Of a stretch of 20,793 bases of DNA, positions 9,418 through 18,787 are shown piece by piece. The notes under the pieces are model-generated. The model was not told the DNA's origin and made no database searches. It worked only from the letters and a program-made list of their open reading frames with translations. Position numbers and translations under genes: made by a program. Origin of the DNA: Pelomyxa schiedti. Its lineage: Eukaryota; Evosea; Pelobiontida; Pelomyxidae. The stretch's first letter is position 1; every line of letters begins with the position of its first letter. The stretch lies in the NCBI GenBank assembly GCA_020536535.1, contig JAHLWZ010000549.1, positions 1-20,793 of the forward strand, written 5' to 3'.

Positions 9418-12400
9418 TTAAACAATTACTGGGGTGTTCCAGACAGAACCAGTACCGCGAGATACTTCAAGATAGTGGGTGCCACTGTAGAGCTGTATGT
9501 GTTTGATGGTTAGCAGAGGCAATGCTATTATTACTATTGTGAGGGCGTGCTGAATGTATTGATATAGGGACATACCACGGAGTTGCCCTCCCAGTTGGTG
9601 AGTAGTAGCATGTCCTCGGTGGTTGTAAACGTGACTTGGGTGGATTGTAGCGGGGAAAGTGTAATCCTCTGGAATCCAACAAGTTGCTTCATTGGTATTG
9701 GGTGTGTAACAGTGTCGGACAAATCACTTGGTGCATAGTGGAAAAGCATCAGAACCTTTGATGCTATGTTATTTGGAATTATTTATTGAAGACGGAAACC
9801 TCATCACCGGACATGTAAGAGTCCGTGTTATAAACTGTGCAAGTAATTGTAGCACCAATTGTGGAGCCGGAAGCTCTGCCAGGAAGTTAATCGGTATTCT
9901 AGAGAATGCGGTGCCATACTTGCAGGTCATTGAGAACATAACATAAGATAGGCCGGTTCCAAATTCGAAAAGGGGTGTGCCGGTGTAGTACCGGTAAGTC
10001 TTTGGAGATTATTATCGATGTAATTAAAATGTTTTCCACTTACCCGGCCAACACCAGTGCTGAAGTGATAATCTGTCATGCTTATCTTTGTAGGGTTTAA
10101 AAAGGAATGCATAGACGGACAGAGAATACTTCATTGATAAAGTTTGAGGCATAAATCGTAACAGGCAACTGGAAGGAATGGGTTTCTGCGAAAACAGAAA
10201 GTAAAAAACCTTGCCCCAGCGATTTTCCAGTCCAAATATCGATCTCGCCAAAGCCAAAGCACCCATGGTGCTTGGGTAGAAAGCTGCTCTTTATTATTGA
10301 AAACCCGGAAAAAAGATTTTTAAACCTTGTATTATCGAAGAAGCAGGCTCAACCAGGGAATCGATGGCAACTATTCCTCCACTCACAATAACAATAATAA
10401 CTGGTTTCGTACCAGCAGTTGCTAAAACCTGCCTCATACTTAGAATTGTACCTGAAATTCGTGCCAACCTGTTCAGAAAACGATTCCTATACTAATTGAA
10501 TAACATCAGGAACACTACAGAAACATACTTGGAGACCAGGCAGGGATATTGTTGTTCGGTCATTTGTTTCACCTTCAATTGTTGTGTCAATTCCAATGCA
10601 AAGTACGGTAACATCCGATGCCGACACAGCTGCCAGTGCGGCCTTTTTTTGGAGTGAAACGACTGGAGAAGGTATGCTTGTATACATCAATTCCGGATGT
10701 ATCGGCACTGTTAATGTCTACACCCTTCTCAACCAAAGTTATTCCGCCATTGTTCACACTAGTTATCATTTCCCCAATAGTTGGTATGCAATAATCACCC
10801 CCAGAGAAACATTGCTAATAAAGTTGGTGTAAATACCTGAACGATTCAGAGAGAAATAACCTCATCACCTGTTGTTTTCGTGGGTAAGTGGAAAATAGGA
10901 GATTGTCAATACCGGCATAATCCTCAAGAAGACCATGTCTTGATACGGCGTGGGGACCTACCACCGCTACCTTGACTCCGGCGTTAAGAGGCAAATCGTG
11001 GTTTGGATTCTTCAAAAGGATCAAGCCTTGCAAGATTCCTAAAGAAAGAGGGAAAAAATTTCGGTAACTGTGAAATTATGGCTGATACATACCTTCGTAG
11101 TTAATTTGCTGATGATATGTGCTGTTAATAAGGTCCACCCCATATGTTGTGTAGACCTGGTCATCTGAAATTGAGTAAGAGGTAGTTTGATTCCTTTTTG
11201 TTGTGGAGTACCGAGTGGATCAAACTGTCCAGTAAGGAACCTGTGGATGGGAAGCTATGATACAATCTCTATTTGCAGGAATTACCGGGAGTTGAGGGCT
11301 CTGTACAAAGCACGATTCACATGATCTTCATCAGTCATCCCGCGGTTAATGGCCTCCATCAGAACCCCACTGGTGAAATAATCGTCACCCTAATTTTATT
11401 AAGCCACTAAGCCGACATAAAAGGGAAATAACCAATTCTTCGTCAGCGCCGGCATTCAGTGTCTTAGCAACAGCGTCCCATGCTGTTAGGGCATAGTTGT
11501 TGGCATTAACCATATTAGCAACGGCCCCACAGTCTGTGCCAACCAGAACATCAGGCTTCCCCCAGAAATTACGAATGATTCCGTTGAGAATATATGTATT
11601 GGCACAACTTGGCATTCCTGTGAGAAGTTAGAAGTCGTTGGCACTTCGGTGTGTCACCATTTACAGAACTATCTGGATGTCAGGTTAGCTAGAGATATTA
11701 GGGAAATAATCTTACATGCACACATGGTCATCATCGCACCACCATCTATAAAGCCTCCTTTGAAACCAGGCAGCTCGGAATCCCACATATCTGGGATGAT
11801 TTAGTGCACTCAAAACTGACGAAAGAGTCACCAAATTGACTGACAAGAGCGTTGAATTTGGACCTATCTTCTTCTGTGTCTTCCAGGGAATACATGTAGT
11901 AATGCTTTAACCCAGATATCATTTTATAGTATTTGCTGTCTTCACCAAACTGGCATCCGCTCACATAACCTGCCTGAGAGTTACTTGCTAGGTTTCCTAT
12001 GAATAACTTGTACCAGCGGCATAAGAGGCAGTTACCAAAGGATCTTCACTTGGAAGTTCACAATTTCTACCGAACCTTGGGTCGCGAACGAGGTTTATAT
12101 TCTATTCAAAGTATGAACAAGCAAAAAACAAGAAGTATAAACATACAGGACCATAACCTGCAAAATGAATTCATTAAACATGGTAAAACAGGTAAATGTT
12201 ACCTTCTAATCCAATCATTATGGTTGGGATAGGGCCAACAGCACGATGCCAACCAATGTTGTTCATTGCTCTCATCTCGGAAGAGATAACGTTCCCCTTA
12301 AGTTGCCACACTGTTTCGTTAAAAGATGCTGCCAATGCTGCTGGAGCAGCAAAAGTTGTGGCACAGTGCATTGGAGCTACACAAGAAGAAGCTATGGCGG

Positions 12401-13349
12401 TGTTCACTTCCATAAGGTGTGTGTATGAAGGAACACCAAGACGAGTTACGCCAAAGTCCCTAAATGCACAGGTATTGTACTGGGGATCTGGGCTGCAGAA
12501 CAATTAATTAAGATAAAATGAAACACAGCTAAAGCACCCAAGAAGACCAAGCTTCTCCTCTAAGGTCATGCGATCAATAAGATCTTGAATACGTTTGTCT
12601 TTTGGAAGGCTCTGAGTATTTTCTGTTAGACTACATGGAAGTAGAAAAGCATATACTACCGTATCACAATATGGGAGGGCTGCAGAAGTGTCATCCAGGC
12701 ATGCGTGTCCGTGAGGGATTCTTGTACCACCACACTTTGCGGTAAACACTATCAAGCATGTGTTTTCTAATATTAAAATCTGAACGTACCTATCATCCTA
12801 TCTGAGTCCCCACACCATTCCCCGGAGTTGCCAGAGCATTTCATAACTTGGCACTCACTCATTGGCCTTTCCTCTGGAATAAAGTCCGGGTTGAAACCAT
12901 CGCCACAAAAACATTGATACTTGGTCAAAATTGGCAATGAATAAAGACAGGGAAAAAAGAGGAAGTACCGAGTATTCAACAGCGTTTAAGGAATAGTTAA
13001 ACAATGCGCACAGATAGGCACAGTACTCCTGTGTCATTGGAGCAGAATCGACCTAAAAAAAAAAAAAAAAGCAAGTTAAATTTCATGTTTCCAGACCATA
13101 ATTAAGCCAGAGTGGATGATAGTAACACAACAAACCTCCTGTGCAGTCCAAGTTAACGCCCTAATCCCGGTCGTGTAGTCAGTGTAGCACGTGAACGACG
13201 ATGTGTCCGGAACACACGAGTACTCCTCAACGTCCCTACCATATTATGGGACCAGCATGCTAGATATTTAGAACATACGCGGAGACTAGTGCCAGTGGTA
13301 GTGACACCAACAACACAACAAACAACCCCAAACGAGCACCACCAGCCAT
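9418..13349 (-). CDS. secreted WSC-domain/glycoside hydrolase family 3 fusion
   Basis: Predicted secreted beta-glycosidase (beta-glucosidase or beta-xylosidase type) with an N-terminal carbohydrate-binding WSC domain; 870 aa. Exons in reading order: 13349-13279, 13235-13136, 13052-12969, 12919-12790, 12748-12660, 12611-12538, 12492-12203, 12157-12147, 12101-12014, 11969-11821, 11773-11716, 11672-11658, 11617-11433, 11389-11286, 11240-11212, 11164-11093, 11038-10913, 10868-10861, 10814-10686, 10642-10529, 10486-10469, 10428-10326, 10283-10210, 10168-10130, 10085-10044, 9999-9920, 9875-9800, 9755-9576, 9492-9418. Residues 1-24 are a signal peptide ([17 protein letters not shown]). Residues 31-130 are WSC, with eight cysteines from CYTD to [11 protein letters not shown]3 starts near residue 145. 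[10 protein letters not shown] holds the predicted nucleophile Asp415, and [15 protein letters not shown] contains the likely acid/base Glu. The C-terminal 90 residues match the fibronectin III-like domain of GH3 enzymes. All 28 introns are GT-AG; 26 of them are 40-54 nt. Substrate cannot be assigned. Confidence 0.92.
10469..10486 (-). other. 18-nt microexon of the GH3 gene
   Basis: Codes ESFSEQ and completes the GH3 block LPGLQ-ESFSEQ-VLATAG. The flanking introns are 42 and 40 nt. Other splice choices leave a frame error or an over-long insertion after LPGLQ. Confidence 0.75.
10861..10868 (-). other. 8-nt microexon of the GH3 gene
   Basis: GTGATGAG completes a Gly codon and adds Asp-Glu, giving [14 protein letters not shown]. 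The flanking introns are 44 and 46 nt, the usual size. A single 54-nt intron starting at 10868 is an alternative and would add about 15 residues at this point, so this is the least certain microexon. Confidence 0.6.
11658..11672 (-). other. 15-nt microexon of the GH3 gene
   Basis: ATAGTTCTGTAAATG restores the GH3 sequence MCAY-SSVNG-MPSCAN, a highly conserved stretch. The introns on each side are 43 and 40 nt. Joining the neighbouring exons directly gives a stop codon. Confidence 0.85.
12147..12157 (-). other. 11-nt microexon of the GH3 gene
   Basis: GTTATGGTCCT restores [17 protein letters not shown], the conserved (A/G)PNIN block of GH3. Both flanking introns are 45 nt. Confidence 0.82.
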
Positions 13350-13717
13350 CTTCAATCTTTGCCTCTTTGTGAAACGGTTTTAGGCTGATTTGATCAGTGC
13401 AAGTAAAGCAACCGAGGTTTCCTCCGAGGTAAGGACTATAGTAGTGGTGACACGCACAGAACGCAGACCTGCACAACAGAAGGAACAAGAATCTCGGCAG
13501 GGAGAGGATTGGTACAACAGATTTCCTGTTACGCGAAGCGGAGTTCACGATCTTTTCCTTGGTGCTTTCGTGGGTGTTGGTTATTGCGCGGTGGGGCGAC
13601 ACACGTAGATCTCGAACACCTCCCGTAGTCATACAATACATCGGCATACTATCATCGCGACGGGCACAACGACGTCTCAGCGACCACAAACATCTACAAA
13701 ACACGGCGACGCAAAAT
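13350..13717. promoter_or_regulatory. divergent promoter region between the GH3 and SUZ genes
   Basis: These 368 bp separate two gene starts pointing away from each other, so both promoters should lie here. Reading on the plus strand there is no ATG anywhere before 13718, which supports that start. No coding frame is convincing. GAGGTAAGGAC at 13426-13436 resembles a splice donor, so a 5' UTR intron is possible. No TATA-like element is obvious. Confidence 0.5.
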
Positions 13718-14588
13718 ATGCTATGCGTTGACGCTCCCGAGTTCGTGCCAAGATCCGCCCACAATTGCGTATCTCCCACCTCAGCTTCGCTGCCCTCGCC
13801 GATGGTGGCGACGACTCTTCCGCTGCCGACACCGACAATTATGGGACCGAGTCCCGCAGTTACCATTCTCGGTCATCGCCACAATCACTGGACTGCGAGT
13901 TCTAATTCTGCGCGTAATGGTCCGCTAATTGGAGCTTCTACTTCATGGACGAATAATACGGTATGTCAATGTAGTTAGTATTGTTACTAACGAGTGTTAA
14001 TGTCCGTGGAACGGCATTCATTTCGATCTGCCACACCAAATTCTTAGATGGGTGAGAGTTATCTTTCACTCCCGTTGAATCCAAATGCGACACCTGTACA
14101 GCCAAGAACATTGCGAGCTCAACAGCCATTGGAGAAGCTTCCGGACCCTTTGTTGTGTGGATACTCTGCGGATGTGTCACGGTCTTCACAACCGCCTGTC
14201 ATCCTTCTTCGAAGGCCATGTAGCAACCCTGTCTCGTCTGATCAAAAGAGTAACCGGAACGTACCACAAGTAAACACCTGCAGTACTATGAACACCAGTT
14301 ATGGAAGAAAAGATATCCTGACTCATGTGGAGAGCCCTACTCTGCTCAGGAGTTTGACCCCTCCACAACCTCAGCCGGCGATCCGAATATTGCCGCGGAA
14401 TGCTCCGCTCACGCCTCAAGCAGTAGAACCCATAAACCACACAGCCGAAAAACAGGTTCGGTGTCTGGCTCTGCATTGCCCGCGTTCTCTCATTACCTCC
14501 ACAGAAAACTCCCACCACACAAAAGACCCTAGAGGAAAGAGAGGCCGAGTACGCCAGAGCGAGAGCTCTCATATTTGGGCAGGAATGA
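13718..14588 (+). CDS. SUZ-domain putative RNA-binding protein
   Basis: Exons: 13718-13960, 14048-14455, 14505-14588; 244 aa. The C-terminus reads KTLEEREAEYARARALIFG, the signature end of the SUZ domain, which binds RNA in proteins such as R3H-SUZ proteins and SZRD1. Upstream in the same protein RILPRNAPLTPQ fits the first half of a SUZ domain. This ending appears only when the 49-nt intron 14456-14504 is removed; without it the frame runs on into an unrelated tail. The rest is Pro/Ser/Thr-rich and probably disordered (for example SLPSPMVATTLPLPTPT). I see no R3H domain. The start is the first ATG in the interval and in frame, but the frame is open further upstream, so a missing 5' exon cannot be excluded. 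Probably a cytoplasmic mRNA-associated protein; that role is inference from the domain. Confidence 0.75.
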
Positions 14589-14840
14589 ATTCCTTTTCTC
14601 TTGTACCTTTCTTCGTTTCTTTCCCGGAACAATAGACTTAGCCTTCAAATCAGTAATCGGGTTTTATCAAGATTCTGGTGCACAACATACGTCCAGAAAA
14701 AAAGAAAATTTTCCTTTTTTTTTGGTTTTATTTGAGCCACACCGAAAGGTGAACAAAAAATTCCCCAGACAAGAAAGACAAGAAGGCAAGCAACCCTCAG
14801 ATTCTATTATCCCAAAACGGTCACACACGCAAGACGACCA
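14589..14840. other. intergenic region between convergent SUZ and malic enzyme genes
   Basis: Two 3' ends face each other here. The only marked feature is the A/T palindrome at 14693-14725. No coding frame is supported. Confidence 0.55.
14693..14725. repeat. A/T palindrome between convergent genes
   Basis: CCAGAAAAAAAGAAAA is followed at once by TTTTCCTTTTTTTTTGG, an almost complete inverted repeat with one mismatch and one bulged C. It sits between the two stop codons, so it could act as a terminator or 3'-processing signal for either strand. That function is inference. Confidence 0.6.
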
Positions 14841-16862
14841 TCAAGGCCTGACAGTCTTGATGGCATAAGTGAGGGCGGTGTCGATGAGGTCGGCCGGGGG
14901 CGGGGCGATGAAGCCGCCCTGGGTGAGGTACTCTGTCATGCGGCGGGACTGGGTGATGTCGCGCTCGGCGCGGGCGTAGGCCTCCTCCCATGTCATGTTG
15001 ATGCGGGCGACGCCGTCCTTGATGGCCTGCACGGCCACGTCGGCCGCCTCGGTCGGGAACACGGCAGCCTCGTCCATGTTGGGGATGATGTTCTCGGTGT
15101 TGATTCCGCGTGCCTCGGCGTACCTGAATTCCGAGTTAGGCGAAGGTGAAAAATTCCAAATTCCGCGAGGGTGTTTGTGGGAGATGATTATTGGAAATGT
15201 TTTGGAGATAGGGGTAGTATACTGGATATATGTGTGTATATATATTATAGGGTATAAGAAAGGTAAAGAGGGGTACACACTTGGCGAGGGAGTTGGCGGC
15301 GGCAACGGCCATGTTGTCTGTGATCTTCTTGGCGCGGACCAAGAGGGCTCCCTTGAGGATACCGGGGAAACCAACAGAGTTGTTGACCTGGTTGGGGAAG
15401 TCACCACGGCCTGTGGCTACAATGAAGGCACCGGCGGCCTTGGCCTCATATGGGTAAATCTGATTCATAAGTTAATCCAACAAAACAGAAGGAAGGATGG
15501 AATGAATTCATTTGTACCTCGGGGACTGGGTTGGCACAGGCAAAGACGATTGGCTTGGTGGCCATGGCCCTGATCCACTCGGGCTTGACAACACCTGGGC
15601 CTGGTTGAGAAAGAGCGACGAGGACATCAGCGCCGGTCACAGCTTGCATGATGTCATTGACGCATGCAGGGTTGGTGGCCTCGCAAATCTCCCACTTGCG
15701 GTAGAAGCGGGTATCAGCCTTCACATCAAGTCGGTTGGCGTGGAGTCCGCCTGGTAAAGAGTTAGTGGACCAGGGGGTTCTCAAAGAGACATGAAGTTAC
15801 CTTTGGTATCGAACATGATGGCTTTCTTGGGGTCAGCTCCGGCGCTGTTGATGAGGCGGAGGCATGTTGTGTTGGAGGCACCAGCACCGTAGTAGACGAA
15901 CCTGCAGTCGAAGAGGGCCTTTCCAGCCAACTTGACGGCGTTGATAACACCAGCAAGTGTTACACAGGCTGTGCCTTGTTGGTCATCGTGCCAGACTGGA
16001 ATTTCGCACTCCTCGCGGAGAACGTCCAGAACCTGAAGGCAAGGTTAAATCGAAGCCTAAAGTCAACTGGGAGTCCATACCCTGTAGCAGTTTGGTTGGG
16101 AGATATCTTCCAAGTTAACAGCACCAAAGCTGTGCTGAACTCTCTTGACGAATTCAATGATTGCCTCAGGGTCGTTGTGGCCGTCCCTCTTGGAATCAAT
16201 GCACAGTGCTACGGCATCGAAACCACCAAGGTGTTTCATGAGCATGGCCTTTCCTTCCATAACTCCCAAGCCTCCAGAGGGAGACACATCACCATCACCT
16301 AAAAAAAGGTCAGGAGAGAGCTATTTTTTGCTTGCAATAAATTAATTTGAACTAACATTGAATATTATTAGAGGAAACATACCAAGAACACGGGTAGAAT
16401 CACTGACTACAGCGACCAATGAGCTCCTGTTTGAGAGCTCGAATGAAGCCTCGTTCCTATCGCGGATGGCGGTAGAGACGCGAGAAACTCCGGGTGTGTA
16501 CCATGCATTGAACCAGTTGAACCCTGCAAGGGATGCCTTTGGTACTGTCTGCATCTTTCCTCCATAGAACCTGAAAAACGAGTTAGTTGTCCGTAAGGGA
16601 AGTTTCTGAAAGCGAAAAGACAAAAATTAAAAAAATTTTCTTTAAAACAAACAAACACAGACGCTGTGACAAACTATTGTACAAACGAGAAAAAAGGAAA
16701 AAAAGAAGCGGACCTGTGGCCATCCTCAGAGAGTTTCTTGTAAAACAGGGTTTTGCCCTTGGCCTTCTGCTCCTCGGTGAAGTCCGCGGGGAAACATGCG
16801 TCGATGTTCTTGAGGTCAATTTGAACGCCCAGGGGGGTCTTGGCTGGTGTAGTAGCTGCCAT
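14841..16862 (-). CDS. malic enzyme, short prokaryote/Entamoeba type
   Basis: Oxidatively decarboxylates malate to pyruvate and CO2, reducing NAD(P). Exons in reading order: 16862-16714, 16570-16383, 16298-16081, 16032-15801, 15750-15518, 15459-15281, 15123-14841; 493 aa. Characteristic blocks: [14 protein letters not shown] with the catalytic Lys region, [10 protein letters not shown] with the metal-binding acidic residues, [16 protein letters not shown] as the dinucleotide-binding loop, FACANPVPE, and [20 protein letters not shown]. The length and the motif wording fit the shorter bacterial and Entamoeba class, not the 550-600-residue animal/plant class. The N-terminus ([12 protein letters not shown]) shows no convincing mitochondrial or hydrogenosomal presequence, so a cytosolic place is likely. 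Cofactor preference is not evident. Introns are 143, 84, 48, 50, 58 and 157 nt, so this is a resident nuclear gene rather than bacterial contamination. Confidence 0.94.
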
Positions 16863-17386
16863 CGCTGTTCGGTTGTTTGGTACTTGTGGGTGCGGACCGG
16901 GGTTGTTGGTTGTGTTGGGTGAAAAAAAATGAAAAAAGAATGCCGAAGCGAAGGAAAAATTTTCTTTCGAATCGGTGGACGGTCCAAGAGACGCAATTGC
17001 GAACTTTCCTTTGATGGGAAAGGACAATCGGTGTCCCATAAGGAGACAACTCTCAGACTTGACCTTGTCCCACGGGTGGGAACTTTGGAGGGGAACGTGT
17101 GACCTCATCGATTTGGCAAGAGGTGCACTACAGCAGAGAGTGGTTGCACCCTACACACAAATCAACATCCAGTTTGGCCTCTCAGATACGGCTATCAATC
17201 ACCAACAGGGTGCACATTTCGACGATGCCCTCCCAGTCCATCGGCCTCGTTATTACCCCTGCTGACAGTTCTTTTTCCTTTTCGTCAAACAGCCCCAGTT
17301 CGACGAATCATCAGACAAAAAAATCGCCCCGCGAGACAAGGGGCACCCATCATTCAGTAACAAGAGGCACGCCAATAGATTAGAAC
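16863..17386. promoter_or_regulatory. divergent promoter region between malic enzyme and VTI1
   Basis: 524 bp between two divergent starts, the longest gap in the window. A/T-rich runs lie near the malic enzyme end, including the palindrome GAAAAATTTTC at 16954-16964. Open frames of 90-100 codons on the plus strand (16975-17265 and 17099-17383) show no recognisable motif and lie where promoters are expected, so I do not call them genes. Confidence 0.5.
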
Positions 17387-18450
17387 ATGCAACAATTCAG
17401 TAGCTTAGACGATGAGGTGGGTCGTACGTTGGAAAACACCAGGCGACTGATAAAGTCTGTCAGTGGCGCCGTCGGGGGTGAGTGTTGCTCCCATAATGCG
17501 TTCTTCACATTTATGCTTGTATTTTTTCATGTCGGTTATATGTTGTAACGTGCCAATTGTGACACCTTTAAAAAACTAACATTTTTGTTGCTGATATGGT
17601 GGTAACTTAGAGTCGAGGAAGAATTTGTATTCACAAGTGGAAAGGAACCTGGATTCTGTGGAATCCATGGTCCGAAAAATGACAACGGTTGCCCAGGGCG
17701 CCCCCAATGCCGTGGCTATGGACACAAAGATAAGGACCAGAAACGGTGTGTCCTTTCCGCGTAAAATCATGTTAATTTCTTCATCCCACTTATGATGCAA
17801 ACCATTCTCTCTGCCAGCTGAGCTTCAGCAGCTTCGCAGGGAACTCCTTCTAATGGCTCCTAGTACCCCTTTTTCCACCCCAGCTCAGAAATATGGGGTA
17901 CCGCTTATTGTTTCTTCTTTTCTCACATTGGCTAATCAAACCTCAGAGCATGCAAGACGAGCAAACAACGAGAATAGCTGCTGGAACCGAAAAATTACAA
18001 AACACGTCTGACGCACTGGGTCGCATACAAGGTATTGTAAGAGATGCTAAATTTTACCCAGAAGACTAATTTGCAGTCATTTCCTGAAAAGCCGCAAGCT
18101 ACGACAGTGAAGAAACTGGAAAGGGAGCTCTCCATCAACTCCAGGACCAACGCGGCCAACTTGAAAATGCATCTAACACAGTGAGTCGTTGAATTCCGTT
18201 CCACAAATTTAACCCACTTGTATCTAGATGGACCATATGGATGACAATGTCAATAAGGGCAACCAGTTGCTTCGCTCCATGGTTCTTTCACTCTCTTTTT
18301 ATATTGTTATTACGTTCTTACTGACATTCATAATTCCAGTGGATGAACCTTACAAGGAACATGATAGTGCAAGTCATCATCATTATTCTGCTGATTCTAG
18401 CCATACTCGGAGTTATCTTCTTCGCGTGGATCATGCCCCTTTTCTGGTGA
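17387..18450 (+). CDS. VTI1: Vti1-type Qb-SNARE
   Basis: Tail-anchored SNARE for fusion between Golgi, endosome and lysosome or vacuole. Exons: 17387-17477, 17611-17745, 17818-17897, 17947-18031, 18092-18180, 18228-18281, 18340-18450; 214 aa, the usual Vti1 length. An N-terminal helical region (about 1-90) is followed by the SNARE motif, with SYDSEETGKGALHQLQDQRG carrying the central Gln, then NVNKGNQLLRSMW. A C-terminal anchor (NMIVQVIIIILLILAILGVI) ends in PLFW and stop. The helix before the zero layer matches the Vti1 pattern A.ETE.IG...L..L..QR. In intron 4 an earlier AG at 18076 would put a stop in frame; the AG at 18091 restores the SNARE motif. The first two introns are long (133 and 72 nt), the later ones 45-60 nt. 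Confidence 0.9.
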
Positions 18451-18787
18451 TACCATTCACAACATCTGCTCCATACAATCACACTACAATCACACTCTGC
18501 CTGTAACACAAAACCAACAAATAATACGCTGTGTTGGTCACGCACAGGCACCAAAAATAGCGCCTGGACATAAGATGCGTGATTGACACAACCAATTCGT
18601 TTGTGATTTAAAATAAATTCCCCTTTATGTTAACCCGATGAACGGTTCCAGAAAAAAAAAAGCTGAGAAAATAATAAAAAAAAAAACAACCGCGACAACA
18701 CGCACACTGCCGGTAACTGCGACAGCCAACAGATCCTTCAAACAAGAAGCAAAACCGGAACACACACAATCGCAAACATCATAACAA
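18451..18787. other. intergenic region between VTI1 and the EF-hand gene
   Basis: No coding frame is supported. AATAAA occurs at 18612-18617, about 160 bp after the VTI1 stop, and A runs lie at 18652-18662 and 18675-18685. It should contain the VTI1 3' UTR and the next promoter. Confidence 0.5.

Noticed and set aside
10815-10912. A single 54-nt intron (10815-10868) with exon 17 extended by about 15 residues
   Set aside because: It is possible, but it inserts a non-conserved stretch after LLEDYAG. The two-intron version gives 44- and 46-nt introns and a family-like spacing. Kept as an alternative, not as the main call.
12196-12507. Plus-strand open frame of 103 codons
   Set aside because: It is exactly antisense to GH3 exon 7, which encodes conserved GH3 sequence.
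9418-13349. GH3 gene as a pseudogene because of many frame changes and stops
   Set aside because: Every frame change coincides with a GT-AG segment of normal intron size, and all conserved motifs and catalytic residues are intact after splicing.
13153-13866. Open frame of 237 codons on the minus strand
   Set aside because: It runs through the first exons of the GH3 gene in another frame, across the divergent promoter, and antisense to SUZ exon 1. It has no recognisable motif, while the GH3 signal peptide and WSC exons explain the region.
14456-14635. Continuation of the SUZ gene frame to a stop at 14635
   Set aside because: Reading straight on gives an unrelated tail. Removing the GT-AG segment 14456-14504 gives the SUZ signature EREAEYARARALIFG followed by a stop.
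14841-16862. Malic enzyme as bacterial contamination
   Set aside because: Six GT-AG introns interrupt conserved motifs, and the flanks are nuclear genes of the same style.
16975-17383. Two overlapping open frames of about 95 codons between malic enzyme and VTI1
   Set aside because: They show no family motif or splice extension, and they sit in the divergent promoter interval.
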